The notes under the pieces were generated by a model. The model saw only the letters and a list, made by a program, of their open reading frames with translations, had not been told where the DNA came from and did no database searches. Both the position numbers and the translations under genes were made by a program. A DNA stretch of 64,000 nucleotides from Ambrosia x helenae (lineage: Eukaryota; Streptophyta; Magnoliopsida; Asterales; Asteraceae), in the NCBI GenBank assembly GCA_030844895.1, contig CM061231.1, positions 84,540,706-84,604,705 on the forward strand, read 5' to 3'. Shown in pieces: positions 10,439-20,960 of this stretch (positions within the stretch are counted from its first letter, which is position 1; every line of letters begins with the position of its first letter).

Positions 10439-12078
10439 TATTGAAACCTGGAGTCGTGATTCTAGAAGAATGGGTGCTACTAAAATCTGAACGTCGAGGT
10501 AATGCTTATGCCATTGACATGAACAGACCTCCATCTGAAAACGTTACATGTCTTTTCTCAAAAGTCTCTCAAAACAACGCCATTCTATGGCATCGTCGTC
10601 TTGGACATGCAAATGCTAAAAACTTGAACCGGGTGGCTAAACTGGGATTGGTAAGGGATTTGCCAATACGTGATTTTATAACAATTGAAAAATGTGTTGC
10701 ATGTGCCAGAGGAAAGCATCATCAAAAACCACATCATTCTAAGTTGGTGAACACTATTGATTCTTTGCTGCAGTTGCTTCATATGGACCTATTCGGTCCG
10801 GTGAATGTGCTCAGTATTTCTCGCAAAGCTTACTGTTTAGTAATAACTGATGATTACTCACGTTTTACTTGGGTTTTCTTTTTGGCTAACAAGAGTGAGA
10901 CTGCAGAAATAGTAAAACAGTTTGTCATATTGATGGAGAATCAGACCAACTTGAAGGTAAAGGGCATTCGTTGTGACAATGGGACTGAGTTCAAGAATGC
11001 AGAGTTAAACCATTATTGTGCTCAGAAAGGGATTGCACGTCAATTCAGCTCAACAAGGACGCCACAGCAGAATGGAGTCGCTGAAAGAAGGAATCACACC
11101 CTGATTGAAGCTGCTCGCACAATGTTGTGTGACTCACAGCTTCCGACCTTCTTCTGGGCAGAAGCTGTGAACACAGCCTGCTATGTGCAAAACCGAGTAC
11201 TAGTCAACAAAGCTCGAATGAAAACACCCTACGAAGTGCTGTTTGGTGCTAAACCCTCCGTCAAGCATTTTCGTGCTTTTGGTTGTCCGTGTACCCTATT
11301 GCATCTGGACGCTACACCAAAGTTTGATGCGAAAGCTGACGACTGCTATTTTGTTAGGTATGCTGGCAAGACTGCATATAGGGTTTACAACAGACAAACT
11401 AAGCAAATGGTAGAGTCGTTTGACGTGCGTTGGCTTGAAGAAAATGAGACAGATGCTAGAGTAGGTCCAAACTGGTTATTTGACTATGATACTCTCTTTC
11501 GATCTTTTCGTATTTTTGACGATGTGTCTAGTGGTGTAAATACAGGTTCTATAGGTTCCTTAACATACGCTGCTGGAACCTCATCCTCCTTGGTTAATGA
11601 TGCAGAGGATGTGGGGGATGCTATACCTAGATCTTCATCAACACAGCAACATTCAGTTTCTGCCGAACCATCCATTCCCACTACGGATCCTGTGCAACAG
11701 GTAGATGACGAATATTTGTCTTATGATAACTTAGTTCCTGCTTTCTATGATCCCATACCTCTTGAATGCACGGTGGAGCACAATGATGAGGACGAAGCTG
11801 ATTATCACACCGTAGAAGGGACTGCAACTGGTAGTATTACGCCCCTACCTGGAGATTCTTCAGTTCCAGACAGAGCCATTCCTACAAATATTCAACGAGA
11901 TCATCCACTGGAAAACATCATTGGTCCAGTGGATGCAGGTGTCTTAACAAGGAGTCAAACTGGTGACATCAACAAATGCTTGTACTCGTGCTTCATTTCA
12001 CAAACTGAGCCAAAGTCTACTGCTATGGCCATGCGAGAACCAAGCTGGGTTGATGCAATGCAAGTTTGAGAAGCTAAA

Positions 12079-12127
12079 GGTTTGGAAGTTAGTTAAACTA
12101 CTTGGGTTTGGAAGTTAGTTAAACTAC
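12079..12127 (+). repeat. Short tandem duplication (26-bp period) before reverse transcriptase
   Basis: GGTTTGGAAGTTAGTTAAAC and the next three bases occur at 12079-12101 and again at 12105-12127. The extra 26 bases put the start of the reverse transcriptase out of frame. Confidence 0.92.
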
Positions 12128-13630
12128 CTCCAGGAAAGCGACCTCTTGGCACAAGATGGGTTTATCAAAACAAAAGAGATGACAGTGGGGTAATTGTAAG
12201 AAACAAAGCTAGATTGGTTGTGAAAGGGTTCAAGCAGATTGAGGGTTTAGATTACGATGAGGTATATGCCCCGGTTGCGAGGTTGGAAGCAATCAGAATA
12301 TTTTTTGCCTACGCATCGTTTAAGGGATTTACTGTCTATCAGATGGACGTCAAAACAGCGTTTATGTATGGAACTGTGAAAGAAGAGATCTATGTTGGTC
12401 AACCACCGGGTTTCACAAACCCAAAATATCCAAAGCATGTGTACAAACTAGATAAAGCTTTGTATGGGTTACATCAGGCACCTCGTGCTTGGTATGCTAC
12501 CTTGACTGAACATTTGCTTGCTAATGGATACACCCGTGGTGTTATTGATCAGACTTTATTCGTCAAGACAGTGAATGAAGATCGATTTCTGGTGCAAATT
12601 TATGTGGACGACATCATCTTTCATTCCACTAGTGATGCACTGTGCAAAGAGTTCGAAGAGGTGATGAAAAAAAAGTTTGAGATGAGTGCTCTGGGTGAAA
12701 TGACCTTTTTCTTAGGTTTGCAAGTTCGTCAAAATTCTAAGGGTATCTTGATTCATCAAGGAAAATACGTGGATGACATTATTGCAAAATTCAGCTTCAA
12801 TGACGTAAAGCCAGCTAACACTCCAATGTCTGAGAGACTAGGTCTAACTCAAGATCTGGAAAGAGAATCCGTGGATGAAACACTGTATCGTTCAATGATT
12901 GGTTCGCTAATGTACCTGACTGCTAGCAGACCTGACATCATGTTCGCTGTGTGTCAATGCGCACGTTATCAGGCTAATCCTAAAGCTTCTCCTTTAATGC
13001 TGTTAAGAGAATCTTTAAATTCCTTAAGGGGAAACCTAGATTTGGTCTTTAGTATCCTAGGGATTCTCTCTTTGAATTGCATGCTTTTTCTGACAGCGAC
13101 TTTGGAGGTTGTGACATTGACAGGAAATTTACTTCTACGGGATGTCAATTCTTGGGCGATCGGCTTATTGCATGGCAATGTAAAAACAGCAAACAGTCTC
13201 CGTCTCAACAACGGAAGCTGAATATGTGGCTGCCTCAGCATGTTGTTCTCAGGTGATCTGGATACAACATCAGTTGGTAGATTACGGTTTGGATTTCTCT
13301 ATTACTCCTATTTATTGTGATAATGATGTTGCTATCCAAATTGTGAAAAATCCAGTTCAATTTTCAAAAGTAAAACACATTGCCATAAAATAACACTTCA
13401 TCCGAGACTCTTTTAACCAAGGTTTAATTGTACCTACACACATTCACACTGACGACAATGTCGCAGATCTTTTTACAAAACCTGTTGATCGAGCTCGCTT
13501 TGAAGCTCTTTCTGAACTGCTCAAGATGGTCCATTTCGAGGACTGAACTGGTCTTCGTTTATGTTACAAAAAAAGGGTTTTCTTAGTCTTAGGCATGTAA
13601 ATTTGTTTTTTAAATTCTTAATTAAGTACA

Positions 13631-13644
13631 AATTTAGGGGGATG
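13631..13644 (+). other. Internal polypurine-like tract downstream of pol (element B)
   Basis: AATTTAGGGGGATG lies about 85 bases after the pol stop. In copia elements without an extra ORF this is where the polypurine tract and LTR normally stand. Conserved purine tracts near the pol end are reported for Sireviruses (from memory). A role as a second plus-strand primer is inference. Confidence 0.45.
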
Positions 13645-14006
13645 TATCCTAACAAAAGATCAAAACATTTTTGTTGTAAAAAACGAGAGATGAAATGAAC
13701 TTTCACAGTTGGATTAAGGCTGACTCACGTAAGACGTGTATCGAAACAGTTTGGCTCTAGTGCGATATGTTGGTAGGCTTAGTTCTGATGGCTGAAATGT
13801 TAATGATCTTGTGAAGCACTTAAAGATAAGATATGACCTCAGTAAGGAACATCACTTGGAACAAGGTACAACTTCTATTTGAATGCTTGTGTGATGTCCC
13901 GAAGCATAACACTGTGGTCTAGGTTTGAAACCTTTTCTGAAAAACTCGTGTATCTCCTCTGTTTTGTGTGAGCAAAGACCTGGAAATGCTAGGCAACGAA
14001 AGCTTT

Positions 14007-14136
14007 TGCTGCATCCAGATATATGCTGACCTAGTTATTCGTTGTCGTGCTGTAGATCATTTTTCACCTAAAAGAGACCATTGTGTCCAAAGATGTCCTG
14101 GCTGCTCCTCTGCTGCATCCAGGTATATGCTGACCT
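14007..14136 (+). repeat. Imperfect 104-bp-period duplication
   Basis: TGCTGCATCCAGATATATGC at 14007 recurs with one change at 14111, each time followed by TGACCT. A shared TAAAAGAGACC follows each unit. The 87-codon ORF across it (13968-14231) has no recognisable motif. Confidence 0.75.
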
Positions 14137-14690
14137 GGACACAGTCAGTATGTCATAAAAGAGACCCTCTAGAGTCCAAAATCCAAAGCCTTCGTCATTT
14201 GAGAAATCATCTGACTTGTATATCACTCTAAATCTATTATTGATCTATTCTTTTCTTCTCTCAATCCAGTCCCAGTCAAGGTTTCAGAATTCTAGAACAG
14301 ATACTGAAAAATATGTGGTAGGGAAACTGCTTGCATGATAGAGTGTACCACTTAATATTCTAGGATTTGATTGTCAATTGCTTGAGTGTTCATAACAAAT
14401 ACACCAAAACATGATAAATAATATCACAGATCGTCATATGAGAAGGCCTAAGGAAATAAGTTTAAGGGGACAAATATACTGGCAATTGCTAAGACCAACT
14501 GAAGTAGATTAAAGTCGATAAGTGTAGTTCAGCCCGAAACTCAGTGATTTGATCTCGTGACAAAAATATTGTTCAAGTATTTCGTTTAAATATTTTTAAC
14601 AAAGTTTCTATTAGACCAGTTCACGATCTGACTTGGTCCCGGTTGCAAAACACATCTTTAAATTTTTAAATGGGTTTTGGGATCCAAGAC

Positions 14691-14956
14691 TAGGGCTGGC
14701 AATGGGTAACCTGTTAAGACACGATAAGACCTGTTTGACTGAAAAGTACACTATTTGATTTTTTGACTTTTTTTAATACTTAGAATTAAGAGGCAAAAAT
14801 CTTTCATTTCCTTTTTTTGGTACAAAAAACATAAAATTGTGTTATAAACATGAGATATAAATGAGTTAAACGAGTCGTGTTCATGTTTAGAACTTATTTG
14901 TTCGCGCGCGCGTCAGAGACCTGTTAACCTGTTAGGGACACGATTTGCCAGCCCTA
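14691..14956. mobile_element. hAT-type MITE (266 bp)
   Basis: The element starts TAGGGCTGGCAA and ends TTGCCAGCCCTA, a perfect 12-bp terminal inverted repeat. It is flanked by a perfect 8-bp target duplication, TCCAAGAC, at 14683-14690 and 14957-14964. The 8-bp duplication and TA-GGGCTGGCAA termini are typical of hAT miniature elements. It has no ORF. It sits in the spacer of element B and so is younger than B. Confidence 0.95.
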
Positions 14957-15370
14957 TCCAAGACGGGCCCACCACACGTTTGGTGGGCCACACAAATCTT
15001 GAACTAACACAAAAAGGGGGCGGCGATGGGTTTTGTTTTCAAAATCATAAAAAAAAAATTCAAAAGTTTGTGTTCTCATTCTCTCTCACTCACACATCGC
15101 CGATTCGTCTTTTCCTTTTTCATCAAGATTTTTAAGAAACAATAAGGTAAACCTTGAAATAATGATGTTTTGTTATGAAAAATGGTGTTCTTGAAGTGAT
15201 TTGCAGGAATATGGGGAGGCTGAAAGGCAAAGAACACTTGTTAAAAGGGGAAGATCAGGGCGGTTCATTGCTCCAGCCGGCGGCGCGTGAACGTTACGCG
15301 CCGGAAAACTCAAATTCGAGTGGCGCGTGAACCTCACACTCCTGGAGTTCGAGCTCAACCAAAGACAGAA

Positions 15371-15712
15371 TTACCATTCTGTCCTCGGACACTCATGGTA
15401 TTTGACCAGAATGCCCTTGGACACTCTCTGGTCACTCGGACACAACTCTCCACTCGGACACACTTGATGCCACGTCACTCGGAGACACTTCCTGTACTCG
15501 GACATTCGTGACCTTTTACCATTCTGCCCTCGGACACACCTTACCCTACCCGGACACTCCATTTTTGCTCGGACACACATGTCCTTGACTTATTTTCCCC
15601 CGGACTCCTAACCGTTGACCATTTTGACCTTGGACACGCTCTTAGCACTCGGACACTCCTGATCTTTTACCATTTTGCCCTCGAACATCTTCACCCCACT
15701 CGGACACAACTT
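15371..15712 (+). repeat. Array of degenerate CTCGGACAC motifs upstream of the extra ORF
   Basis: About fourteen copies or variants of CTCGGACAC are spaced roughly 20-35 bases apart. Several sit in a longer degenerate unit that includes TTTACCATTCTGCCCTCGGA. The array ends about 170 bases before the extra ORF's ATG. The function is unknown; elements C, D and E carry comparable arrays of different motifs before ORFs. Confidence 0.85.
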
Positions 15713-15880
15713 TATTGTGTTGTTGTGTGACCCGAGGCCCATATGGTTATCTGATCCAAGAGAACATGGACCCGAATATGATCTAGAATACTAAAGGGGG
15801 GCTCATTAAACTGTTTTAAGTATTTTGGTGATTTTTGATAGTTTTTTTTGTTGACTAATAAAGTTCGTTTTTGTGCAGAA

Positions 15881-18588
15881 ATGACTGCTCATGCACCAAA
15901 GTTTGAAAGAGATCACAACGTAGTCTGTTCCTTATCTGACCCTCCTGAAGATCACATGCAGGAGTTCAAGTCTCTGATTGTTGGTCTCAATACCTGTAGA
16001 ATTGCGCACGCTTTGAGAGAGAATCCGGTTGTGCTTGCAGACTGGATTACTGAGTTCTGGGATAATTCAATGGCACGAAAGACAGATACCTCTATTCGTT
16101 CAATGATTCGAGGAACTGAAGTGACAATTTCAGAACAAGATGTTTGGGATGTGTTACTTTTTGTTGATTCTCAAGAGGACCTAGTCAGTTTCACAAAAGA
16201 GCAAGTTGTTCCGACACTGAAGAAGATGGGATATGAGGGTTATTTACATGCATCTCCATATGCTAAGAAACTATTTCCTAGTTACTGGAGAATGCTGATT
16301 CATATATTTTTAGCAAGTTTGGTAGGGAACAAGAGTGGATTGGATCAGATGAATTTGAAGTACACTTCGGGAGTGGTAGCCTTGGTTGAGGGATGGGATT
16401 TTAATTTTTCGAGGTGTGTATTTGAAGACATGATAGTAAATGTGAAGACACTTAACAAGAAGTATTTCTAAAAGTTTCCACGATTCGTGCAAATGATATT
16501 GGAGCACAAATATCCGAGTCTAGAAAGGACTGTTGAGCCATACGTATGATCATAAATGCATGGTTCCTCAGGCTTTTGGACTTATAAAACAGAATCATAA
16601 GGACGCCAAGCAAGTGTTTGAAGGAAAGTTTCCACTGCTGAAATTCGGCAATTTTGCTGAAATTATTTAAAAAACACCAACTCCTCCATCTGCTCAGGTA
16701 GCTGAAGAGCATGATGTTCAGATTGTTGAACCACTACCTACTGAGCAACGTTCACCTCCTGAAAATGTGGATTTAACTGAGGAGGAAAGTGAAGACGAGG
16801 AGGTAGTGAAAGAAGATGAGAAGATTGCAAGAAATGACGAAGAATAGTTTGAGAATTTTGATTTTGATGATCTGAATGAAGAGGAGATAGATGATTTTAT
16901 TATAGAGAATGCCGAAATAAAATCAGTTCCTGAAGTTGAGAGAGGATTGGTTGGAGAAGAGATTATGACTGAAGCTCCCAACACTGCTGCCTCTGAGGTT
17001 GCTATTCCTCAAGCAGAAGTTCTTTCGAGTATACTGAATACCGTTCGTGAAGCTGAAAAAAGGATTCCTCCATCCGATGTTGCAGTTGAGACATCTGTTG
17101 ATGATGAAGTTTCTGAAGACCCTAATTCTGATTTGAGGCCGAGGAAGAGATGTAAAAGAGATCCCAGGTTGACCGTTACTGTTGATATTGTTTCCGATGT
17201 TTCAGTTCCTGTTGCTGAAACTCTTTCTATTACTAATGATGTTATCATGACTGATGTTGGTGTATCTACCGACATTCCTGTTGGTGTTATTAGTTCCACT
17301 ACACTGCCTGCTACTGGAACTGAATCATTTTCTCAGTTCATGGGCAAGGCACCAATCACAGGAAGAATAAATGAAGAAGTTGGATCTTCCAGTGCATCTG
17401 GTTCAAGCAAGGTTTTATTTGATGAAGAAGCTTTTCAAAGAACTCAGATTGCTTTCTTAGCTGACAAAGAAGGAGGAAAACATGTGGACGTTGAATTTTT
17501 AACGGCTGAAGAAAGAGAGGCAAGTAAGGAAGGGATTGATAGTGATGAAGACATTTTTGCTGAAGTAGATGTTCATAAACTGCAGACAAAAGTCTTGAAG
17601 TTGGAAACAGAGAATGTGTGGCTCACTACTCAGGTACAGAGTTTGATGGAGACGGTCACTGAGAAGAATCAAAAGATTGCTGAGTTGGAGTCGGCCTTAG
17701 GCGATGTTTCAGCTAGATTGCTTAACTTGACTCAGAAGTTAGAAAATAAGTTTGGAAAGGAATTTTCAGAAATCTCATCATTTGTGGAGAAACTTATGAC
17801 TCCTGTTGAGCGTGAAAGATCAGAAAAATAGCATGAAGAACATATGAAGAAGTACTATGAAGATCAAGTCCCTCGAGTGAGAGATCGTCGTCTAGGGAGT
17901 ACATATGTTCTTAAGAATACAGCTGAACCGTCTCTTGATCCAATGGAAGAGCATCCTGAATGATTTGTGACAACAACTAGAGATCGGTTTGATACTTATG
18001 GAAATCGAACAGGGATATATTGTTGGAGATACAATGATGACAAAGGATTATTTGTTGTTCATCGAGGAAATGGAGCAGTGGAATACTATGATTCTACCTC
18101 TGCTTTCAACTCCTGAACCAAGATCGATCTGGCAGAACTTGCAAGAGCTCCTTTCATAAATCAGACACGAAATCCTCGAAATAGGATTGGAAGCACGTTT
18201 GAAGGAAAGTTTCCACTACTGAAAAGATGAAGACCATTCCTTTGTCTAAGCCAATGGACAGAGGATGTTTGAAGGATATGAAGTTCTGGGTTTATGATCC
18301 TACTTCTAGGTCTACAGTGATTGTCTGTGATAGTGACGACCTGAGAGTGTTTGATGCTAAAGATCTGATGAGTCTGCATTCTGGAGATATTCAAGTCCTG
18401 GTGAAACATCAGATTCAATGTGATCCCACGTATGAAGCTTGTGCTAAATAGTTCACTAGTGCAGTGGCTCAGATAGTTAGACTGGGATTAGCGTCAGATA
18501 GCAGAGGAAGAGTGGAAACTGGATTGTTCGGTCCATATGTTGGAAAGTCATCTGAAGAATGGAAGAAGGCTTTAGAGAAAACGAAGAA
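15881..18588 (+). pseudogene. Extra 3' ORF of element B (Sirevirus accessory/'env-like' position), decayed
   Basis: The ATG at 15881 follows TTTTTGTGCAG. The first ~197 residues (to 16471) form a globular domain with ITEFWDNS, SMIRGTEVTISEQD and MGYEGYLHASPYAKKLFP blocks; after the stop, KFPRFVQMILEHKY continues the match to the extra ORFs of D and E. A second open piece (16947-17831) has an RPRKRCKRDP basic patch and a coiled coil near its end. A third, broken part (17832-18588) resembles the C-terminal domain of the D copy. Historically such ORFs were called env-like, but I see no signal peptide or clear membrane segment; basic patch and coiled coil fit a nucleic-acid or assembly role better. 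Several stops and frameshifts make it a pseudogene. Confidence 0.75.
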
Positions 18589-18748
18589 TGTAATAGCCCA
18601 CTCCCGTACCGCGATATTGTCCGGGCATGTCCCGATTTTGCATTGGTCGTAGGCAATTCCCACGCCAAAACACGTCACGATAAAGAAGGTATCCCACCTC
18701 TTATAAAGAAGTGTTAGTTCTCCTTCCCAACAGATGTGGGAACTTGTA
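18589..18748 (-). mobile_element. Short solo LTR at the junction of elements B and C
   Basis: On the minus strand the ~160-bp unit runs from about TACAAGTTCCCACATCTG to GGGCTATTACA, with a TATA-like TTTATAAG. It resembles a short LTR family widespread in eudicots whose ends are close to TGTGAGATCCCACATC and GGGCTGTTACA (from memory). The flanks are unrelated: element B on the left and the extra ORF of C on the right. The bordering five bases (AAGAA and AGATT) do not match, so there is no target duplication. Confidence 0.55.
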
Positions 18749-18897
18749 AGATTCGCACTTCCAGAAGTCCAGCTTAGCATTCTCCCAAAACTCTTGCATA
18801 ATGTCTCTGTAAATGACGGCAGGTGTAGCAATCGCGTCAAGTACTCGGCATCTCTTAAAATACTCAATGTGTGCATTCTTGAATTCGCTGAGATCAT
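18749..18897 (-). pseudogene. Fragment of the extra 3' ORF of element C
   Basis: The minus strand encodes a stretch with RVLDAIATP, VIYRDIMQEFW and AKLDFWKCES, clearly matching the extra ORF of element D (VIYRDMIQEFW, KLDFWKCES). Compared with D, the first ~45 codons and part of the upstream spacer are deleted. Everything after KCES is gone because the unit is cut by the solo LTR at 18748. Only about 50 codons remain. Confidence 0.8.
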
Positions 18898-20960
18898 TTC
18901 AAAATTTCAATAATGAAATTTAACCATTCTAAACCTGATCATTTGATTGCACCATGTCCTAAACATACCGATTAAACCTTTACACTAACAATTTTCAATC
19001 TGTGATCATTATATGTGTGTTTTCAAATCAAAAATAGGGTTCGACAAGGGTTTTAATCAAAACTCATTAAACTGATGTTAATGAACCCGATTTTGTTGGA
19101 TTTTCTCCCCCTAAAACACACACACAATGATCCGAAACTATCAACTGTAGTTAAAAACAAACATAGAACTGTGGTTAGATCCTAGGGTTCGAGACATAAA
19201 AACTGACGATTAATCCCTCAATACTTGATGTTTACCTGTAAAAATAGAGGCAAAAGAATCAGTAGATCAAGGGGAAAACAATGGTAGAGTGTAAATCAAA
19301 CGAGCAACAAGGTGACTTAGAGTTAAAAATTCTGAGAAAAAATATAATGGGTTCGAATGTGCAGAGTTTGCTTATATAGACAACCTCCTTCGCCCATATT
19401 GACCATACGAAGGAGATACTTTTGGCTCCTTCGACCCTATTGAAAGGGTTCGAATGAGGCAAAAAGGGTCGAATGAACATCAGTTCATGAACACTCTCCT
19501 TCGCCCGTTCAATTCGTTCGAAAGAGGTTGAAAAATTTCTCATTCGACCAAACGAATGGACGAATGTAAAATGAAATTTTTGAATATTTTCCAAATCTCA
19601 AAAACGAATCCCAGTTCAATTATTTCTCAACGTTTAAGCATCCAATCATCATATTTTCACATTATAAAGATCACAAAACTCAATTGGTGTACCAGGTTTT
19701 AGAAAATCGACATCAACCACCATCAGTTATCAAAAAGTAAGATGAAAAAGCAAAATCTTTTTGGATTTTCTAAAGTTTATGCTAAAACACACCTAAAATC
19801 TTTTTGAGTTTTGTAATTTTTGACAGTAAAGTAAAATGCAAAAAATGTAAATGAAAAACTGTAAATGTTTTTGTGAGTCCGGAAAAGGGATCATATCAGT
19901 TTATGAGAAATCTGATCACACCGTTGATCTTTTGAAATTATTATCATTAAAGACAATGTGTAATCTGGCAATTGCTGATATTGTGATCCACATAAACTCA
20001 CATGCAGACTTTTGTGCAATGCTTTATACTGATACAAATAGTTATAGTATAAACTCAATTGTCTGTGGTTCCCACACACACGACATACTCCCGTATCAAG
20101 AAGTAAATGCACAAAGACTCATTGTTAAGCGTGATTATGCTTTTGTTGTCTGTAATTGTACAAGATATAATGCATAGAGGTATACAGGTCAGCAAATTAA
20201 TGCAGCAAAGTAACATATGCACTATACCAGGTTGAGGACTAATATTAATCATGATTTGCATCAGTGATCAATACGATGTAATAGATAATCTTTGATCATC
20301 ATATAACATGAAAAGTTCCTCAATTCGGTAACTTTAGGATTTGGCATATAGCTCTTTTATAAAGACACCCTGCCTGATCTAGGTCCGTAATGACTTACAG
20401 CAGAAGATCAGAAAGGCTATCTCCAGACAACTAATAACATAACGACCCTAAACCTCCGAGTTTTGTACAGATACCCTATCAAACGAAATTACGGTACTAA
20501 GACCATATGCCCATGAGGAGTTCATCCACACAACAAATCGTTTGATATGTATGTATCAGACACGCAGTAATAGGTCTACGAAGCCTATCAGCACATCGCA
20601 CAGACTCAGACACACGCCCTATATAGCATTACATTATTTAGAATGTGTCAGATCCCCACTGATGTACTATCATTTCCCTTTATACTCCAGGAAATCATTT
20701 TAGAATTTTCTGATTTTTATAAATTTTTGAATTTACTGTTCCCAAGGATAAGCTGGAGCATTTCAAATATGTGACTGCCCAGATATCGTTTGTTCACAGA
20801 AATCTGACGGCATTAATCTAAGGGAAGAAGATATAGCAGTCAGCAAAGAAATTTTTCTAATTTTTATGGATTTTAAAATTTTTCAATGTTTTTGGATTTT
20901 CGAAATTTTTCTGAAAAGCAGTAAAAATTTAACCTAAAAAGTGATAGACTGAGGTGGTGA
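18898..20960 (-). other. Spacer between pol and extra ORF of element C
   Basis: This region is conserved with 56750-58813 of element D. It has no credible gene. Near 19378-19565 it has a cluster of TTCGACC, TTCGCCC and CGAATG motifs in both orientations, as in D at 57230-57420. Short ORFs on both strands (such as 19851-20177) also exist in D but differ at mostly non-synonymous positions. Confidence 0.75.

Larger units (their letters stand above)
10135..13546 (+). pseudogene. pol: pol of element B: protease, integrase, reverse transcriptase, RNase H (broken)
   Basis: Protease has the copia DSG site in LWYIDSGCSRHMTGD (~10167). Integrase has its HHCC finger (HRRLGHANAKN ... CVACARGKHH), first Asp in LLHMDLFGP, second in CDNGTEF and Glu in NGVAERRN. 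Reverse transcriptase (12130-12980) has the VYQMDVKTAF block and catalytic YVDD near 12601. RNase H (13080-13546) is spread over frames; CDND and the final ADLFTKP segment are recognisable. A 14-bp tandem duplication at 10411-10438 shifts the frame between protease and integrase, and a 26-bp-period duplication at 12079-12127 breaks the frame before reverse transcriptase. The pol frame opens right after the TGTGCAGG motif and has no in-frame ATG there. Confidence 0.9.
13547..15880 (+). other. Spacer between pol and the extra ORF of element B
   Basis: This 2.3-kb stretch has no credible gene. It contains a purine tract 85 bases after pol, a 104-bp imperfect duplication, an hAT-type MITE, and an array of CTCGGACAC motifs. 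It ends in a T-rich tract and TGTGCAG two bases before the ATG of the extra ORF. Element D has a spacer of similar length at the same place and C one of about 2.1 kb. Confidence 0.75.
6662..18588 (+). mobile_element. Element B: decayed Sirevirus-type Ty1/copia retrotransposon
   Basis: In order on the plus strand are a gag cut at its N-terminus by element A, protease, integrase, reverse transcriptase and RNase H, a 2.3-kb spacer, and a long extra ORF with a coiled coil. The copia gene order (integrase before reverse transcriptase), the very long gag and the extra 3' ORF point to the Sirevirus lineage. Neither LTR is visible: the left is beyond element A and the right is lost at the junction with the solo LTR at 18589. 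Many frameshifts and stops show it is older than A, C or D. Confidence 0.85.

Noticed and set aside
13968..14231. Possible Cys-rich host peptide gene in the B spacer
   Set aside because: The ORF spans an imperfect internal duplication, has no signal peptide or known motif, and lies within the element.
15371..15712. CRISPR-like array of regularly spaced short repeats
   Set aside because: The motifs are degenerate, spacing varies, there are no cas genes and the setting is plant retrotransposon DNA.
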